Source: Clostridiales bacterium (GTDB taxonomy: Bacteria; Bacillota; Clostridia; Lachnospirales; Lachnospiraceae). Taken from it: a stretch of 64,000 nt of DNA. The stretch covers positions 62,001 to 126,000 of the forward strand of contig JAATFT010000055.1 in the NCBI GenBank assembly GCA_015655075.1. Reading direction: 5' to 3'. The first letter of the stretch is position 1; every line of letters begins with the position of its first letter. Of this stretch, positions 17,738-26,059 are shown one piece after another. A model generated the notes under the pieces. That model was not told the DNA's origin. It did not search any database and worked only from the letters and a program-made list of their open reading frames with translations. The position numbers were made by a program, and so were the translations under genes.

Positions 17738-18721
17738 ATGGAAGAAACGATTCTGCAGATTAAAAATCTGAAGCAATATTTCAATATAGGAAATAAAAAC
17801 GGAAAACCGGTTTATGTAAAAGCGGTTGACAATGTCTCCATTGATATAAAACAGGGAGAAATAATCGGATTGGTAGGAGAAAGCGGTTCGGGAAAAAGCA
17901 CCATTGCCTATTCTGTTATCGGTATGTATGAACCGACGGACGGTAAAATTATATTTAACGGCCGGGAGCTGAATACAAATGGGAAAAAAAGAACCCTGCA
18001 AATGAAAAAAGACCTGCAGATTATATTCCAGGATCCCGGTTCCTCCTTAAATTCTTATCAGTCTATTAAGGAAATATTGGAACTTCCCCTGAAAGTCCAT
18101 AAAATCTGTAAAAGCAAAGCCGAGCGGGAAAGACGGGTGAAAGAACTGTTGGAGATGGTGGAGCTTCCGGAAAACTATATGTATAAATCCCCCGGTTCCA
18201 TAGGGGGCGGTGAAAAACAGATGGTGGCTATTGCAAGAGCCCTGGCAACGGATCCTAAGTTCGTTATTCTGGATGAACCTACCTCGGCCCTGGATGTATC
18301 GATTCAGGCAAAAATTATTAACATGCTGTTAAAGCTCCAGAAGGAAAAAAATCTGACTTATCTGTTTATTACCCATGATTTAAGCCTGATGCGCAACATA
18401 GCAACCAAGGTTGCAATCCTTTATCTGGGGAAAGTGGCTGAAATTGCTCCGGCGGAAGAATTTTTCCGCAAACCGGAACATCCTTATACCAAGATGCTCA
18501 TATCGTCCATACCTGTCATATCGGAGGAGGAAGAACTGTTAAAACCTGACAAAGTGGAATCCACAGGTGAAATTCCCTCGCCCGTTAACGTGCCCCCGGG
18601 ATGCAGCTTTCATCTAAGATGCGCTTACAGGATGGAGAGATGCAGGGCAGTGGACCCGGTTATGTATCCCATTGACCAAAACCACAGTGCCCGATGCCAT
18701 TTGTGCGACAATATGCAATAA
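17738..18721 (+). CDS. ABC transporter ATP-binding protein (DppF type)
   Basis: The 327-residue ATPase carries Walker A GESGSGKST, a signature region SIGGGEKQM (an atypical IGGGE in place of LSGGQ), Walker B FVILDEPTSALD and ITHDLSLM with the switch histidine. The C-terminal CSFHLRCAYRMERC cluster motif is of the oligopeptide type. ATG 17738 follows GGAGG; an upstream in-frame start at 17711 is less likely. It completes a full importer with the four preceding genes. The altered signature motif is worth noting, because hydrolysis in such heterodimers is often asymmetric. Confidence 0.92.
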   Translation: MEETILQIKNLKQYFNIGNKNGKPVYVKAVDNVSIDIKQGEIIGLVGESGSGKSTIAYSVIGMYEPTDGKIIFNGRELNTNGKKRTLQMKKDLQIIFQDPGSSLNSYQSIKEILELPLKVHKICKSKAERERRVKELLEMVELPENYMYKSPGSIGGGEKQMVAIARALATDPKFVILDEPTSALDVSIQAKIINMLLKLQKEKNLTYLFITHDLSLMRNIATKVAILYLGKVAEIAPAEEFFRKPEHPYTKMLISSIPVISEEEELLKPDKVESTGEIPSPVNVPPGCSFHLRCAYRMERCRAVDPVMYPIDQNHSARCHLCDNMQ

Positions 18722-18744
18722 CGTTTTATCATATTGCTTTTTTT
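18715..18744 (+). terminator. Terminator after the first importer operon
   Basis: GCAATA (18715-18720) pairs with TATTGC (18732-18737), followed by seven T residues. Confidence 0.6.
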
Positions 18745-18763
18745 GGAGCGGGCTGGGATAATT

Positions 18764-18937
18764 GTTACTATTCACAGCCCTGTAAAAAATCAGCAGTTCT
18801 ATGAACAGTAACACGCTTCGCGATGCACACAAAACGCAAAAACAGCGTTTTGGCGCTGCTATTCTCCGGTTTTCTGTGACTTTCGCTTTGCTGCACTCAC
18901 AAAAAACACGTCGAGTTTATCAACTGTGAATAGTAAC
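18764..18937 (+). repeat. 174-bp MITE-like element with 14-bp terminal inverted repeats
   Basis: GTTACTATTCACAG at 18764-18777 is perfectly inverted as CTGTGAATAGTAAC at 18924-18937. The interior codes for nothing convincing and has its own dyads (AAAACGC with GCGTTTT). It sits between the importer operon and the racemase gene. It is unrelated to the CTAGAG repeat family. Confidence 0.75.
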
Positions 18938-18987
18938 GAATAATTACAATTCAATATCGTTATATCATTAAGGAAGGAAGCGGCAAT

Positions 18988-19761
18988 ATGAAGAAAAAAA
19001 TATTAATTATTAATCCGGTAGGGCATAAGGAGTGGAACCGGGAAATTTCCGAATATCTGGAGCCGGTGAAAGAAGAAGATACCGTTCTGGATGTGGTCAG
19101 TTTAAAGGAAGGACTGCCGGAGCATCTGGAATATCATTATTACGAGGCGCTGGTGGCCACGGAACTGCTGCATACGATAAAACAGGCGGAAAAGGACGGC
19201 TATGACGCCTGTATCATCGGATGTTATTACGACCTGTTCCTTAAGGAAGCCAGGGAAATTTGTGAAAATATGATTGTAACGGCGCCGGCGGAGGCGGCCA
19301 TGCATATCGGCACAACTCTGGGCAGCACGTTTTCCACAATAGTGGTGCGTAAAAAATGTATCCCCGATATGCGGGAGAACGTGTTCCGCCATGGGTTTGT
19401 CCATCAGCTTGCATCTTTCCGCAGTCTGGAAATCGGCGTGCAGGAACTTCAGAAAAACCCTGAGTTTACCAAACAGCGTATGCGGGAGGAAATTCAGGCG
19501 GCAATTGAAGAAGACGGTGCGGAAGCAATTCTGCTTGGCTGTACAATCCAGCTGGGATTTTTCCGCCAATTGCAGCAAGAGTTTAAGGTTCCGGTGATTG
19601 ACGCCAATATAGCTCCCTTAAAATATGCGGAATTTTTGTGTGAGCTGAAGGAGAAGGCCGGGTGGTATTTCAGTAAAAGAGGCCTTTATGAGACTCCGGA
19701 CCGGGAGGAAATAAAACGGTGGAATATTGAAAAAACCTTCGGCGTATCCGGGCTGTGGTGA
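18988..19761 (+). CDS. Aspartate/glutamate/hydantoin racemase family protein
   Basis: The 257-residue protein has the two-Cys architecture of cofactor-independent racemases: the first cysteine in IIGCYYDLF (near residue 76) and the second in ILLGCTIQLGF (near 183), plus an N-terminal INPVGHKEWN like hydantoin racemases. It would interconvert enantiomers of a hydantoin or amino acid by two-base proton exchange. ATG 18988 follows AAGGAAGG. Its position between an importer and two HyuAB pairs strongly favours a 5-substituted hydantoin, but related enzymes act on aspartate, glutamate, allantoin or maleate, so substrate is inferred from context. Confidence 0.82.
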   Translation: MKKKILIINPVGHKEWNREISEYLEPVKEEDTVLDVVSLKEGLPEHLEYHYYEALVATELLHTIKQAEKDGYDACIIGCYYDLFLKEAREICENMIVTAPAEAAMHIGTTLGSTFSTIVVRKKCIPDMRENVFRHGFVHQLASFRSLEIGVQELQKNPEFTKQRMREEIQAAIEEDGAEAILLGCTIQLGFFRQLQQEFKVPVIDANIAPLKYAEFLCELKEKAGWYFSKRGLYETPDREEIKRWNIEKTFGVSGLW

Positions 19762-19790
19762 TAAGAAAAATGAAAGAATGTGATAGAATT

Positions 19791-19901
19791 ATGACAGAAA
19801 AAACATTGGAGGATATTATCAGGTGCCGCAGAAGTATTCGATCCTTTCAGGATAAAAGGATACCTATGGAGGATTTGGAGAAGAATTTTATTCTTTTTTA
19901 A
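19791..19901 (+). pseudogene. N-terminal remnant of a nitroreductase family gene
   Basis: A 36-codon frame reads MTEKTLEDIIRCRRSIRSFQ and continues DKRIPMEDLEK, the classic start of FMN-dependent nitroreductases (RRSIR followed by a proline-anchored helix), then breaks into a stop. Functional members are 165-200 residues. This is therefore a truncated relic. Confidence 0.68.
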
Positions 19902-20034
19902 ACCGGCTGGTCTTTAAGATTGCAGAAAAATCAGCTGAATCTTAAGTCTTGCTTTATTGAAATTAATGGGTTATCGTATATAGAATAATGATTATATTTA
20001 GAAATTTAAGGAAAATAACTGAGAGGTGCTGTTG

Positions 20035-20583
20035 ATGAGACAGGAAGTATATATGAAAATTAAGGAAATTCGTAAAAAAAAAGGTATGACTTTAAAAAAT
20101 GTAAGTGAAAAAACGGGATTTTCCATCAGCTTTTTATCCCAGATGGAAAGGGGAAAATCTCCCATTACCCTGGTATCCCTGAAAAAGATTGCGGACGTTT
20201 TAGAAATCCCCATGAAGGATTTATTTGCGGAGCCGGAGGTGGAGGAAGAATTTGTGCGCAGTAACAGCACCCGGCTCTTAGAAGGCATGCAGCGTAATTA
20301 CGAAGAATTCAGCGTATTAAGCGGAAGATTTGAAAACCGGAAGCTGGATTGTTTCCGGCTGAAAATGGAACCGTGCTTTTATGATTTTGAAGAATCCAGC
20401 CATCCCGGCGAGGAAATTTATTATGTACTGAAAGGAAAGGCCACCATTATTGTGGACGGAAAGGAGCATATTGTGGAGGAAGGCGAAACAATCCACTTTC
20501 CGTCCACCCGTGTCCATAAAGTCATTAATAAAGAAGATATCCATCTGGAATTGCTGTCAGTTATTATTCCGGCCATATTTTAG
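20035..20583 (+). CDS. XRE-family regulator with C-terminal cupin domain
   Basis: The protein of about 182 residues has an N-terminal helix-turn-helix (IKEIRKKKGMTLKNVSEKTG, then ISFLSQMERGKSPITLVSLK) and a C-terminal cupin sensor domain with HPGEEIYYVLKG and GETIHFPSTRVHKV, including potential ligand or metal histidines. Such XRE-cupin proteins usually control small-molecule catabolic operons and bind the inducer in the cupin barrel. I chose ATG 20035 with AGAGG 8 bases upstream; ATG 20053 is an alternative with AGGAAG. It lies immediately upstream of the second hyuAB pair and is the most likely regulator of this island. Confidence 0.87.
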   Translation: MRQEVYMKIKEIRKKKGMTLKNVSEKTGFSISFLSQMERGKSPITLVSLKKIADVLEIPMKDLFAEPEVEEEFVRSNSTRLLEGMQRNYEEFSVLSGRFENRKLDCFRLKMEPCFYDFEESSHPGEEIYYVLKGKATIIVDGKEHIVEEGETIHFPSTRVHKVINKEDIHLELLSVIIPAIF

Positions 20584-20635
20584 CCGGCAGACTGCGCTTA
20601 TGCACATAAAATATAAAAACAGGAGGGAAGATCAA

Positions 20636-22678
20636 ATGAGAGTAGCTACTGATATCGGCGGCACATTTACGGATCTTGTATACATAGAGGAAGACGGTAC
20701 GTTATGCGTAAATAAAAGCCACACAACGCCTCCGAATTATGAACAGGGAGTTTTGGATGTTATAGAAAAATCCAATGTGGATCCCGAAGCCGTACGGGAC
20801 CTGATACATGGAACCACAGTTGTCATTAACGCCCTTACGGAACGCAAGGGTGCTAAAACCGGACTGATTACAACGAAGGGATTCCGCGACACTTTAGAGA
20901 TTGGAAGGGGCAACCGGCCGGATTTATTTAATTTCAATTTTAAAAAGCCGGTGCCCTTTGTACCCCGTTATTTAAGGCTGGAAGTGGAAGAACGTACGGA
21001 CTACCAGGGAAATGAGCTGGTTTTGTTAAATGAGGACGATGTGCGAAGATGTGTGGAAATTTTTAAAAAAGAAGGCGTGGAAGCAATTGCAATTGTATAT
21101 TTGCATTCCTATGTTAACGAATCACATGAAATACAGACGGAAAACCTGATCGCCAAATTATGGCCGGAAATTGCGGTTACGGCGTCCTACAGCGTGTCAA
21201 AGGAATGGCGGGAATATGAAAGGACCAATACGGCGGTATTGAATTCTTACGTGAAACCCTCCGCCGGGAAATATATAGATAAGCTCTTTGAACAATTGGA
21301 AAAGAAGAATATCAGATGCCCCAAATATATTATGCAGAGTAACGGCGGCACCACAACTTTTGAAAAAGCGAAGGAGGTGCCTATCAATATGGTGGAATCC
21401 GGCCCAGTGGCCGGGATTTACGGGGCGGCTATGCTTGGGAAAATGCTGGGCGAAGAAAAGATTATTGCCTTTGATATAGGTGGAACCACGGCAAAATGCG
21501 CTCTTGTCGACGGCGGGGAAGTAAAGACGACCACGGAATACAAGATTGAAAAAACGGGGCGCTTTCCCGGATATCCCATCCGGGTGCCGGTGGTTGATAT
21601 TGTGGAAATCGGCAATGGCGGAGGCTCCATTGCATGGATTGACAACACAAATTCACTGCGTGTGGGGCCTGAATCCGCCGGAGCCCTGCCAGGCCCTGTG
21701 GCTTATCAGAAAGGCGGTACGAAACCCACTACAACGGATGCCAATTTGGTGGTGGGACGTTTAAGCAGGAAAAATTTTGATATGGAGGTGGATATGGATA
21801 AAGTCCGTTTTGCCATACAGGACACAATCGGCACTCCCTATGGGCTGAATGCGGAAGAAGCCGCCATGGGCATCATACGGGTGGCAAATTCCAATATGTT
21901 AAATGCCTTAAAGCTTGTTTCCGTGAGAAAAGGCTATGATCCCAGGGATTTTTCCCTGGTGGCTTTCGGCGGAGGCGGCCCCATGCATGCGGCTGCGCTG
22001 GCAAAGGAGCTGAATATTAAAAAAATTATTATACCTATCGCAGCGTCCGTATTTTCCGCATGGGGCATGCTGATGACGGACCTGCGCGCCGACGATATCC
22101 AGACCTTTCGTGTGAATTTAAATAATGCGGATTATGACAGCATTAACAGCAAATGGAGGGAAATGGAAGAAAAGGCGTTCCGGGATAATGCCGAAAAAGG
22201 CATTGGGAAAGAAAACGTATATTTTATTTACTATATGGACATGCGCTATGAGGGACAGGACCACACCGTTAAGGTAAAGGTTCCGGCCGAAGATATGAGC
22301 GCTGAAAATAAGGGACTGTTTATTGAAGCTTTTCATAAGGAGCATGAGCAGAATTATTCTTTCCGTCTGGAGGACAGCGGTGTGGAAATCGTCAATATGC
22401 ATCTGGCCTCCTTCGGGCGGGTGGAAAAGACGCCGATAAAGGAAATGGAAGCACAGCCCTATACCCTTGAGGAAAGTATCCTGGAGGTGCGTCCGGTTAT
22501 CTTTGAAGAAGAGGGCAGATTGGACACCATAGTTTATTCCAGGGAAAAATTATCTCCGGGTATGACAATTTCCGGACCCGCCGTCATTGAAGAAGTAAGT
22601 GCTTCAACGGTGGTTTACCCGGGAATGACGGCGCTCATAGACAAGTACGGCGATATTATTATAGAAACGGGGGTATAA
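20636..22678 (+). CDS. hyuA: Hydantoinase/oxoprolinase A subunit, copy 2
   Basis: The 680-residue product is paralogous to the copy at 8753 and shares DIGGTFTD at residues 6-13, HGTTVVINALTERKGAKTGL, the FDIGGTTAKCAL nucleotide motif and ARELK-type C-terminal regions. ATG 20636 follows AGGAGGGAAG; the open frame extends upstream into the regulator gene but that part is spurious. The following hyuB starts 4 bases after its stop, the normal tight coupling for this pair. Two non-identical A subunits in one locus suggest two substrates or two stereo- or N-substituted forms, rather than simple redundancy; this is inference. Confidence 0.88.
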   Translation: MRVATDIGGTFTDLVYIEEDGTLCVNKSHTTPPNYEQGVLDVIEKSNVDPEAVRDLIHGTTVVINALTERKGAKTGLITTKGFRDTLEIGRGNRPDLFNFNFKKPVPFVPRYLRLEVEERTDYQGNELVLLNEDDVRRCVEIFKKEGVEAIAIVYLHSYVNESHEIQTENLIAKLWPEIAVTASYSVSKEWREYERTNTAVLNSYVKPSAGKYIDKLFEQLEKKNIRCPKYIMQSNGGTTTFEKAKEVPINMVESGPVAGIYGAAMLGKMLGEEKIIAFDIGGTTAKCALVDGGEVKTTTEYKIEKTGRFPGYPIRVPVVDIVEIGNGGGSIAWIDNTNSLRVGPESAGALPGPVAYQKGGTKPTTTDANLVVGRLSRKNFDMEVDMDKVRFAIQDTIGTPYGLNAEEAAMGIIRVANSNMLNALKLVSVRKGYDPRDFSLVAFGGGGPMHAAALAKELNIKKIIIPIAASVFSAWGMLMTDLRADDIQTFRVNLNNADYDSINSKWREMEEKAFRDNAEKGIGKENVYFIYYMDMRYEGQDHTVKVKVPAEDMSAENKGLFIEAFHKEHEQNYSFRLEDSGVEIVNMHLASFGRVEKTPIKEMEAQPYTLEESILEVRPVIFEEEGRLDTIVYSREKLSPGMTISGPAVIEEVSASTVVYPGMTALIDKYGDIIIETGV

Positions 22679-22682
22679 CATA

Positions 22683-24434
22683 ATGAAAAAGCAGAAAGTA
22701 GATTTAATTACGCTTGATATTATAAAAGATTCCCTTCAGGCAATTGGGGAAGAAATGTTTCTCGCGGTGGCAAGGACTTCGAAAAGTCCCATCATATATG
22801 AGGTTTTGGACTTCGCCTCGGGCCTGACCGATGATAAGGGCCGGCTTCTGACCCAGGGAAACGGTGCGGCCGGTTTTCTGGGAATGTTAACTACCATGGT
22901 AAAGGAAGTAATTGAAAAATATACCTTAAAAGGCAATTTAAAAGAAGGGGACATGATTATCGTCAATGATCCCTACGGCGGCGGCGGATCCCATCTTCAG
23001 GATGTGGGACTGGTAATTCCCGTCTTTATTGACGGAGAAATTTTCGGTTACTGTGTAAATAAATGCCATTGGTCCGAGCTTGGCGGAAAGGATCCCGGCT
23101 ATTCCGTGGACTCCAGTGAAATCTATCAGGAAGGCCTTCAGCTTCCCTGCATCAAGCTGTTTCAGGAGGGAGTAATAAACGATGCGGTCATAGAAATCAT
23201 ACGCAGTAACGTACGCTTGCCGGACATGTCCATCGGGGATATGTGGGCGCAGATTTCGGGACTGCGTACCGGAGAAAAACGTATCAGGGAATTATGTAAA
23301 AAATACGGAAAAGAGATTGTGAAGGACGCAATTGAGCGGTTATTAAAAAACAGCGCCGAGTTTTCCGGAAGCCAGGTTGCGGCCATTCCCGACGGAGTCT
23401 ACACGGCAAAGGGTATGATGGACCGGGATGTGCTTGGAAACGGGCCCTTCCCCATTCAGGTTAAAATAACCGTTGACGGCGACCGAATGCTTGTGGATTT
23501 TACCGGAAGTGCCGCACAGACACCCGGCCCCATTAATTTGTCCAGCGCAGGGCTCATGTCGGCAATCCGGAGTATTTTTTTAGCATGCACGGATCCCAGC
23601 CAGGATATTAATGACGGAGTATTTGAGCCTCTGGAAATCCTTTCCGAGGAGGGAAGCATTTTTAACGCAAAACGGCCGGCGGCCGTATCCTGTTACTATG
23701 AATCCATGCAGTTTGCCCTGGACCTGGTCTGGCAGGCAATGGCGCCGGTAGTAGGCAAGGGAAAGCTGACGGCGGGGCATTTCTTAACGGTGGGCGCTTA
23801 TTCCATATCCGGTACGCACTCCGTAACCGGGGAGCCCTTTGTAGACGTGGGGCCTACTTTAGGCGGCTGGGGCGCGGGCGTCGACCGCGACGGCGACAGC
23901 GGCCAGTTTTGTACCGGCGACGGAGAAACCTATAATATTCCCGCCGAGGTGTTGGAAGCCAAATTTGGATACCGTGTAACGGAGTACAGTTTAAATACAA
24001 ATAATGCAGGTGCGGGAGAATACCGCGGCGGCTGCGGCATCATACTGGGGCATGAGGCGCTAAACGACAATATGTATTTTTCGGGAACCTACGGAAGATT
24101 TGACTATCCCGCCTGGGGATATGCAGGAGGAAAAGACGGTTCTCCCAATGGCTTTGATATTATCCGTAAGGATGGAAGCTATGTGAAACAGATGGGGACC
24201 GGGTCTAAAATCCTGCTTCATAAAGGGGATATTGCCAGTATGGTAACAGGAGCCGGCGGCGGTTACGGGTATCCTTTTAACCGTTTGCCTGAAAAAGTGG
24301 CTATGGATGTGAAAAATGAGTATATCAGCCGGAAAGATGCAAAAGAAATCTATGGGGTGCTCCTTGATGATGAAACCTGTGAGGTAGTGGGTATTACGGA
24401 GGAAAGAAAAGCATTTCATATGAAAGCATTGTAA
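22683..24434 (+). CDS. hyuB: Hydantoinase B subunit, copy 2
   Basis: This 583-residue catalytic subunit is paralogous to the product at 11076. It retains PIIYEVLDFASGLTDDKG, GDMIIVNDPYGGGGSHLQDV, the KCHWSELGG metal-site region and the glycine-rich GAGGGYGYP close to the C-terminus. It should form an ATP-dependent ring-opening amidohydrolase with the copy 2 A subunit. Spacing of 4 bases from hyuA implies translational coupling. A weak stem (AATCACAA with TTGTGATT) follows near 24444, without a clear T-tract. Confidence 0.88.
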   Translation: MKKQKVDLITLDIIKDSLQAIGEEMFLAVARTSKSPIIYEVLDFASGLTDDKGRLLTQGNGAAGFLGMLTTMVKEVIEKYTLKGNLKEGDMIIVNDPYGGGGSHLQDVGLVIPVFIDGEIFGYCVNKCHWSELGGKDPGYSVDSSEIYQEGLQLPCIKLFQEGVINDAVIEIIRSNVRLPDMSIGDMWAQISGLRTGEKRIRELCKKYGKEIVKDAIERLLKNSAEFSGSQVAAIPDGVYTAKGMMDRDVLGNGPFPIQVKITVDGDRMLVDFTGSAAQTPGPINLSSAGLMSAIRSIFLACTDPSQDINDGVFEPLEILSEEGSIFNAKRPAAVSCYYESMQFALDLVWQAMAPVVGKGKLTAGHFLTVGAYSISGTHSVTGEPFVDVGPTLGGWGAGVDRDGDSGQFCTGDGETYNIPAEVLEAKFGYRVTEYSLNTNNAGAGEYRGGCGIILGHEALNDNMYFSGTYGRFDYPAWGYAGGKDGSPNGFDIIRKDGSYVKQMGTGSKILLHKGDIASMVTGAGGGYGYPFNRLPEKVAMDVKNEYISRKDAKEIYGVLLDDETCEVVGITEERKAFHMKAL

Positions 24435-24625
24435 ATCTAAGATGAATCACAAAGTAAAACGTTTCGGATTGTGATTTGATACCTTTTCTGCCTATAAACG
24501 GTTGTTGAATTTCATTTTAGATATTCCTTGTGTTTTATTCCGCAATTGGATAATATAGTAGGTGTGGATTGAATGGAAAATATTCTATTGTTTTTTTATC
24601 TGTACTTGTGGAAGGATGGGATTTT

Positions 24626-25216
24626 ATGAAAGAAATTTTAAGGTTATTTATTGCCATTAATTTTACGGATGAAATAAAAGACAATCTGTCCGGGTTAGTA
24701 CAGGAACTTAAGAAGAATACGATTCGAGGGCATTTTACCCGTAAGGAAAACTTTCACCTGACACTGGCCTTCATTGGGGAAACAAAAGATTTGGACCATG
24801 CTATTGAGTCCGTCAGCAATGCCGTATTAAAGAAAAAGCTCTCCCCGTTTTATTTGTCTTTCGGAGGCTTTGGAAGGTTTAAGGGAAGAGACGGCGACAT
24901 TTATTGGATAGGGGTAGAACAGAACCCGGTTTTAACAGAGTTAAATAAAGCTCTTGTAAATGAATTAAAGCATTTTGAATTTAAAGTGGATGAAAAAGAA
25001 TTTAAGCCGCATCTGACTCTTGGCAGAGGTATTGTTTTGAAGCAGGGATATAGTATAAAGGACTTTGAAAAATTGATTTCTCCCATGGCTATGAAGGCCG
25101 ACCGGGTCGGATTGATGAAATCGGAACGTATAGCCGCAAAATTAGTATATACGGAGATTTATGGTAAAGACTTACTAAAAGATAAACGCTGGCCTGTCCC
25201 AACTCCACAGAGATGA
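24626..25216 (+). CDS. thpR: RNA 2',3'-cyclic phosphodiesterase (ThpR/LigT family)
   Basis: The 196-residue protein belongs to the 2H phosphoesterase superfamily. Both catalytic HxTx motifs are present: HLTL in ENFHLTLAFIG (H44, T46) and HLTL in FKPHLTLGR around residue 130. The family hydrolyses 2',3'-cyclic phosphate ends of RNA, or ligates tRNA halves in vitro. ATG 24626 follows GGAAGGATGGG; an earlier start at 24569 adds residues not seen in the family. It stands alone between the hydantoinase genes and a permease remnant. Confidence 0.92.
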   Translation: MKEILRLFIAINFTDEIKDNLSGLVQELKKNTIRGHFTRKENFHLTLAFIGETKDLDHAIESVSNAVLKKKLSPFYLSFGGFGRFKGRDGDIYWIGVEQNPVLTELNKALVNELKHFEFKVDEKEFKPHLTLGRGIVLKQGYSIKDFEKLISPMAMKADRVGLMKSERIAAKLVYTEIYGKDLLKDKRWPVPTPQR

Positions 25217-25552
25217 AACCCATCGTGGAGCCTTGTTGTGCCGCTATCTTTACCGGTTTTAGCAACGGTTGCACTATTTACAATTGTGGGACATTGGAAT
25301 GAATTCTTCCAGGGGCTGGTTCTTTCCAGCAATGCAGACCATTATCCGCTTCAGACGTATATTAAACAGTTGATTGTTGTTATTGATACCTCAAGTATGA
25401 CGGAAGATGATTATAAAACAATGGATTTATTGTCGAATACCTCGTTAAATGCAGCAAAAATATTTATTTCAATGATTCCCATTCTCTGTATTTACCCATT
25501 GCTGCAAAGGTACTTTGTTACCGGAATTATGCTTGGAGGTGTGAAAGAATAA
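25217..25552 (+). pseudogene. C-terminal remnant of a sugar ABC transporter permease
   Basis: About 105 codons encode the C-terminal third of a carbohydrate (MalG/AraQ-like) permease: [20 protein letters not shown], a membrane pair, and the terminal [15 protein letters not shown] typical of this family. Intact members are about 290 residues and are preceded by another permease gene. Here the segment starts right after the ThpR stop codon, with no start site or N-terminal helices, so it is a deletion relic. It is followed by a terminator. Confidence 0.78.
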
Positions 25553-25594
25553 ATGAAAAATCAGGGGTGGAATCCCGAAATACAGGCAAGCTGT

Positions 25595-25629
25595 AAAAAG
25601 ACCGAAAATGATAAATTTTCGGTCTTTTT
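25595..25629 (+). terminator. Rho-independent terminator
   Basis: AAAAAGACCGAAAAT (25595-25609) pairs perfectly with ATTTTCGGTCTTTTT (25615-25629). A second GC-rich hairpin (GTGTGCCC with GGGCACAC) follows immediately and abuts the repeat at 25655. Confidence 0.85.
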
Positions 25630-25654
25630 CTTGTGTGCCCGGTGGGCACACGCT

Positions 25655-25820
25655 CTAGAGCGTGTTTGAAAAATCATTGAACCGTTCTGAACGCCTCACT
25701 TTGCGGTATTCTGCGTCGCAATTTTGGGAACGTAGCATCACTACGCGCCCAAAATCGCTCCTTGTCTACCACAAAGTGGAGCATCCAGCCCGGCACAAGC
25801 ATTTTTCAAACGCGCTCTAG
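25655..25820 (+). repeat. 166-bp dispersed palindromic element, copy B
   Basis: It has the same length as copy A at 10859 and differs from it at only a small number of positions. Ends CTAGAGCGTGTTTGAAAAAT and ATTTTTCAAACGCGCTCTAG are inverted with one mismatch. It directly follows a terminator and precedes the intron-like sequence. Confidence 0.9.
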
Positions 25821-26055
25821 CGGGTGAAAGTCGTGTGTACTGAAAGCCGTCATCAGCTTACCGGTGAAAGTCCGGTCAAGGTAATTGCCAGTGAGCCTTG
25901 TAGCAAGCCCCCAGTGCTTTTGGGTGACTGATTGTGCTGAAGCGGGGTATGCCTATGTGAAATAGGTGCAAATTAGCAGCCTGTAACATTAAGTGAATTC
26001 TGTAGCATCGTTACCTTAGACCTCGAAAGAGGACAATCTTCCTTTCTGCGTTGGC
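25821..26055 (+). other. Possible group II intron 5' fragment (structured, non-coding)
   Basis: The stretch has no reading frame but contains GGGTGAAAGTC and CCGGTGAAAGTCCGG, followed by AAGGTAATTGCCAGTGAGCC, which recall domain I of bacterial group II introns. No reverse transcriptase gene or domain V was found, so if correct it is a truncated relic. It starts exactly at the end of repeat copy B. Identification is tentative. Confidence 0.35.
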
Positions 26056-26059
26056 CGTG

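Noticed and set aside
25821-26055. Cobalamin riboswitch
   Set aside because: GGTGAAAGTCCGG superficially resembles one box, but the B12 box GCCACTG and overall layout are absent, and the next plus-strand gene is far away.
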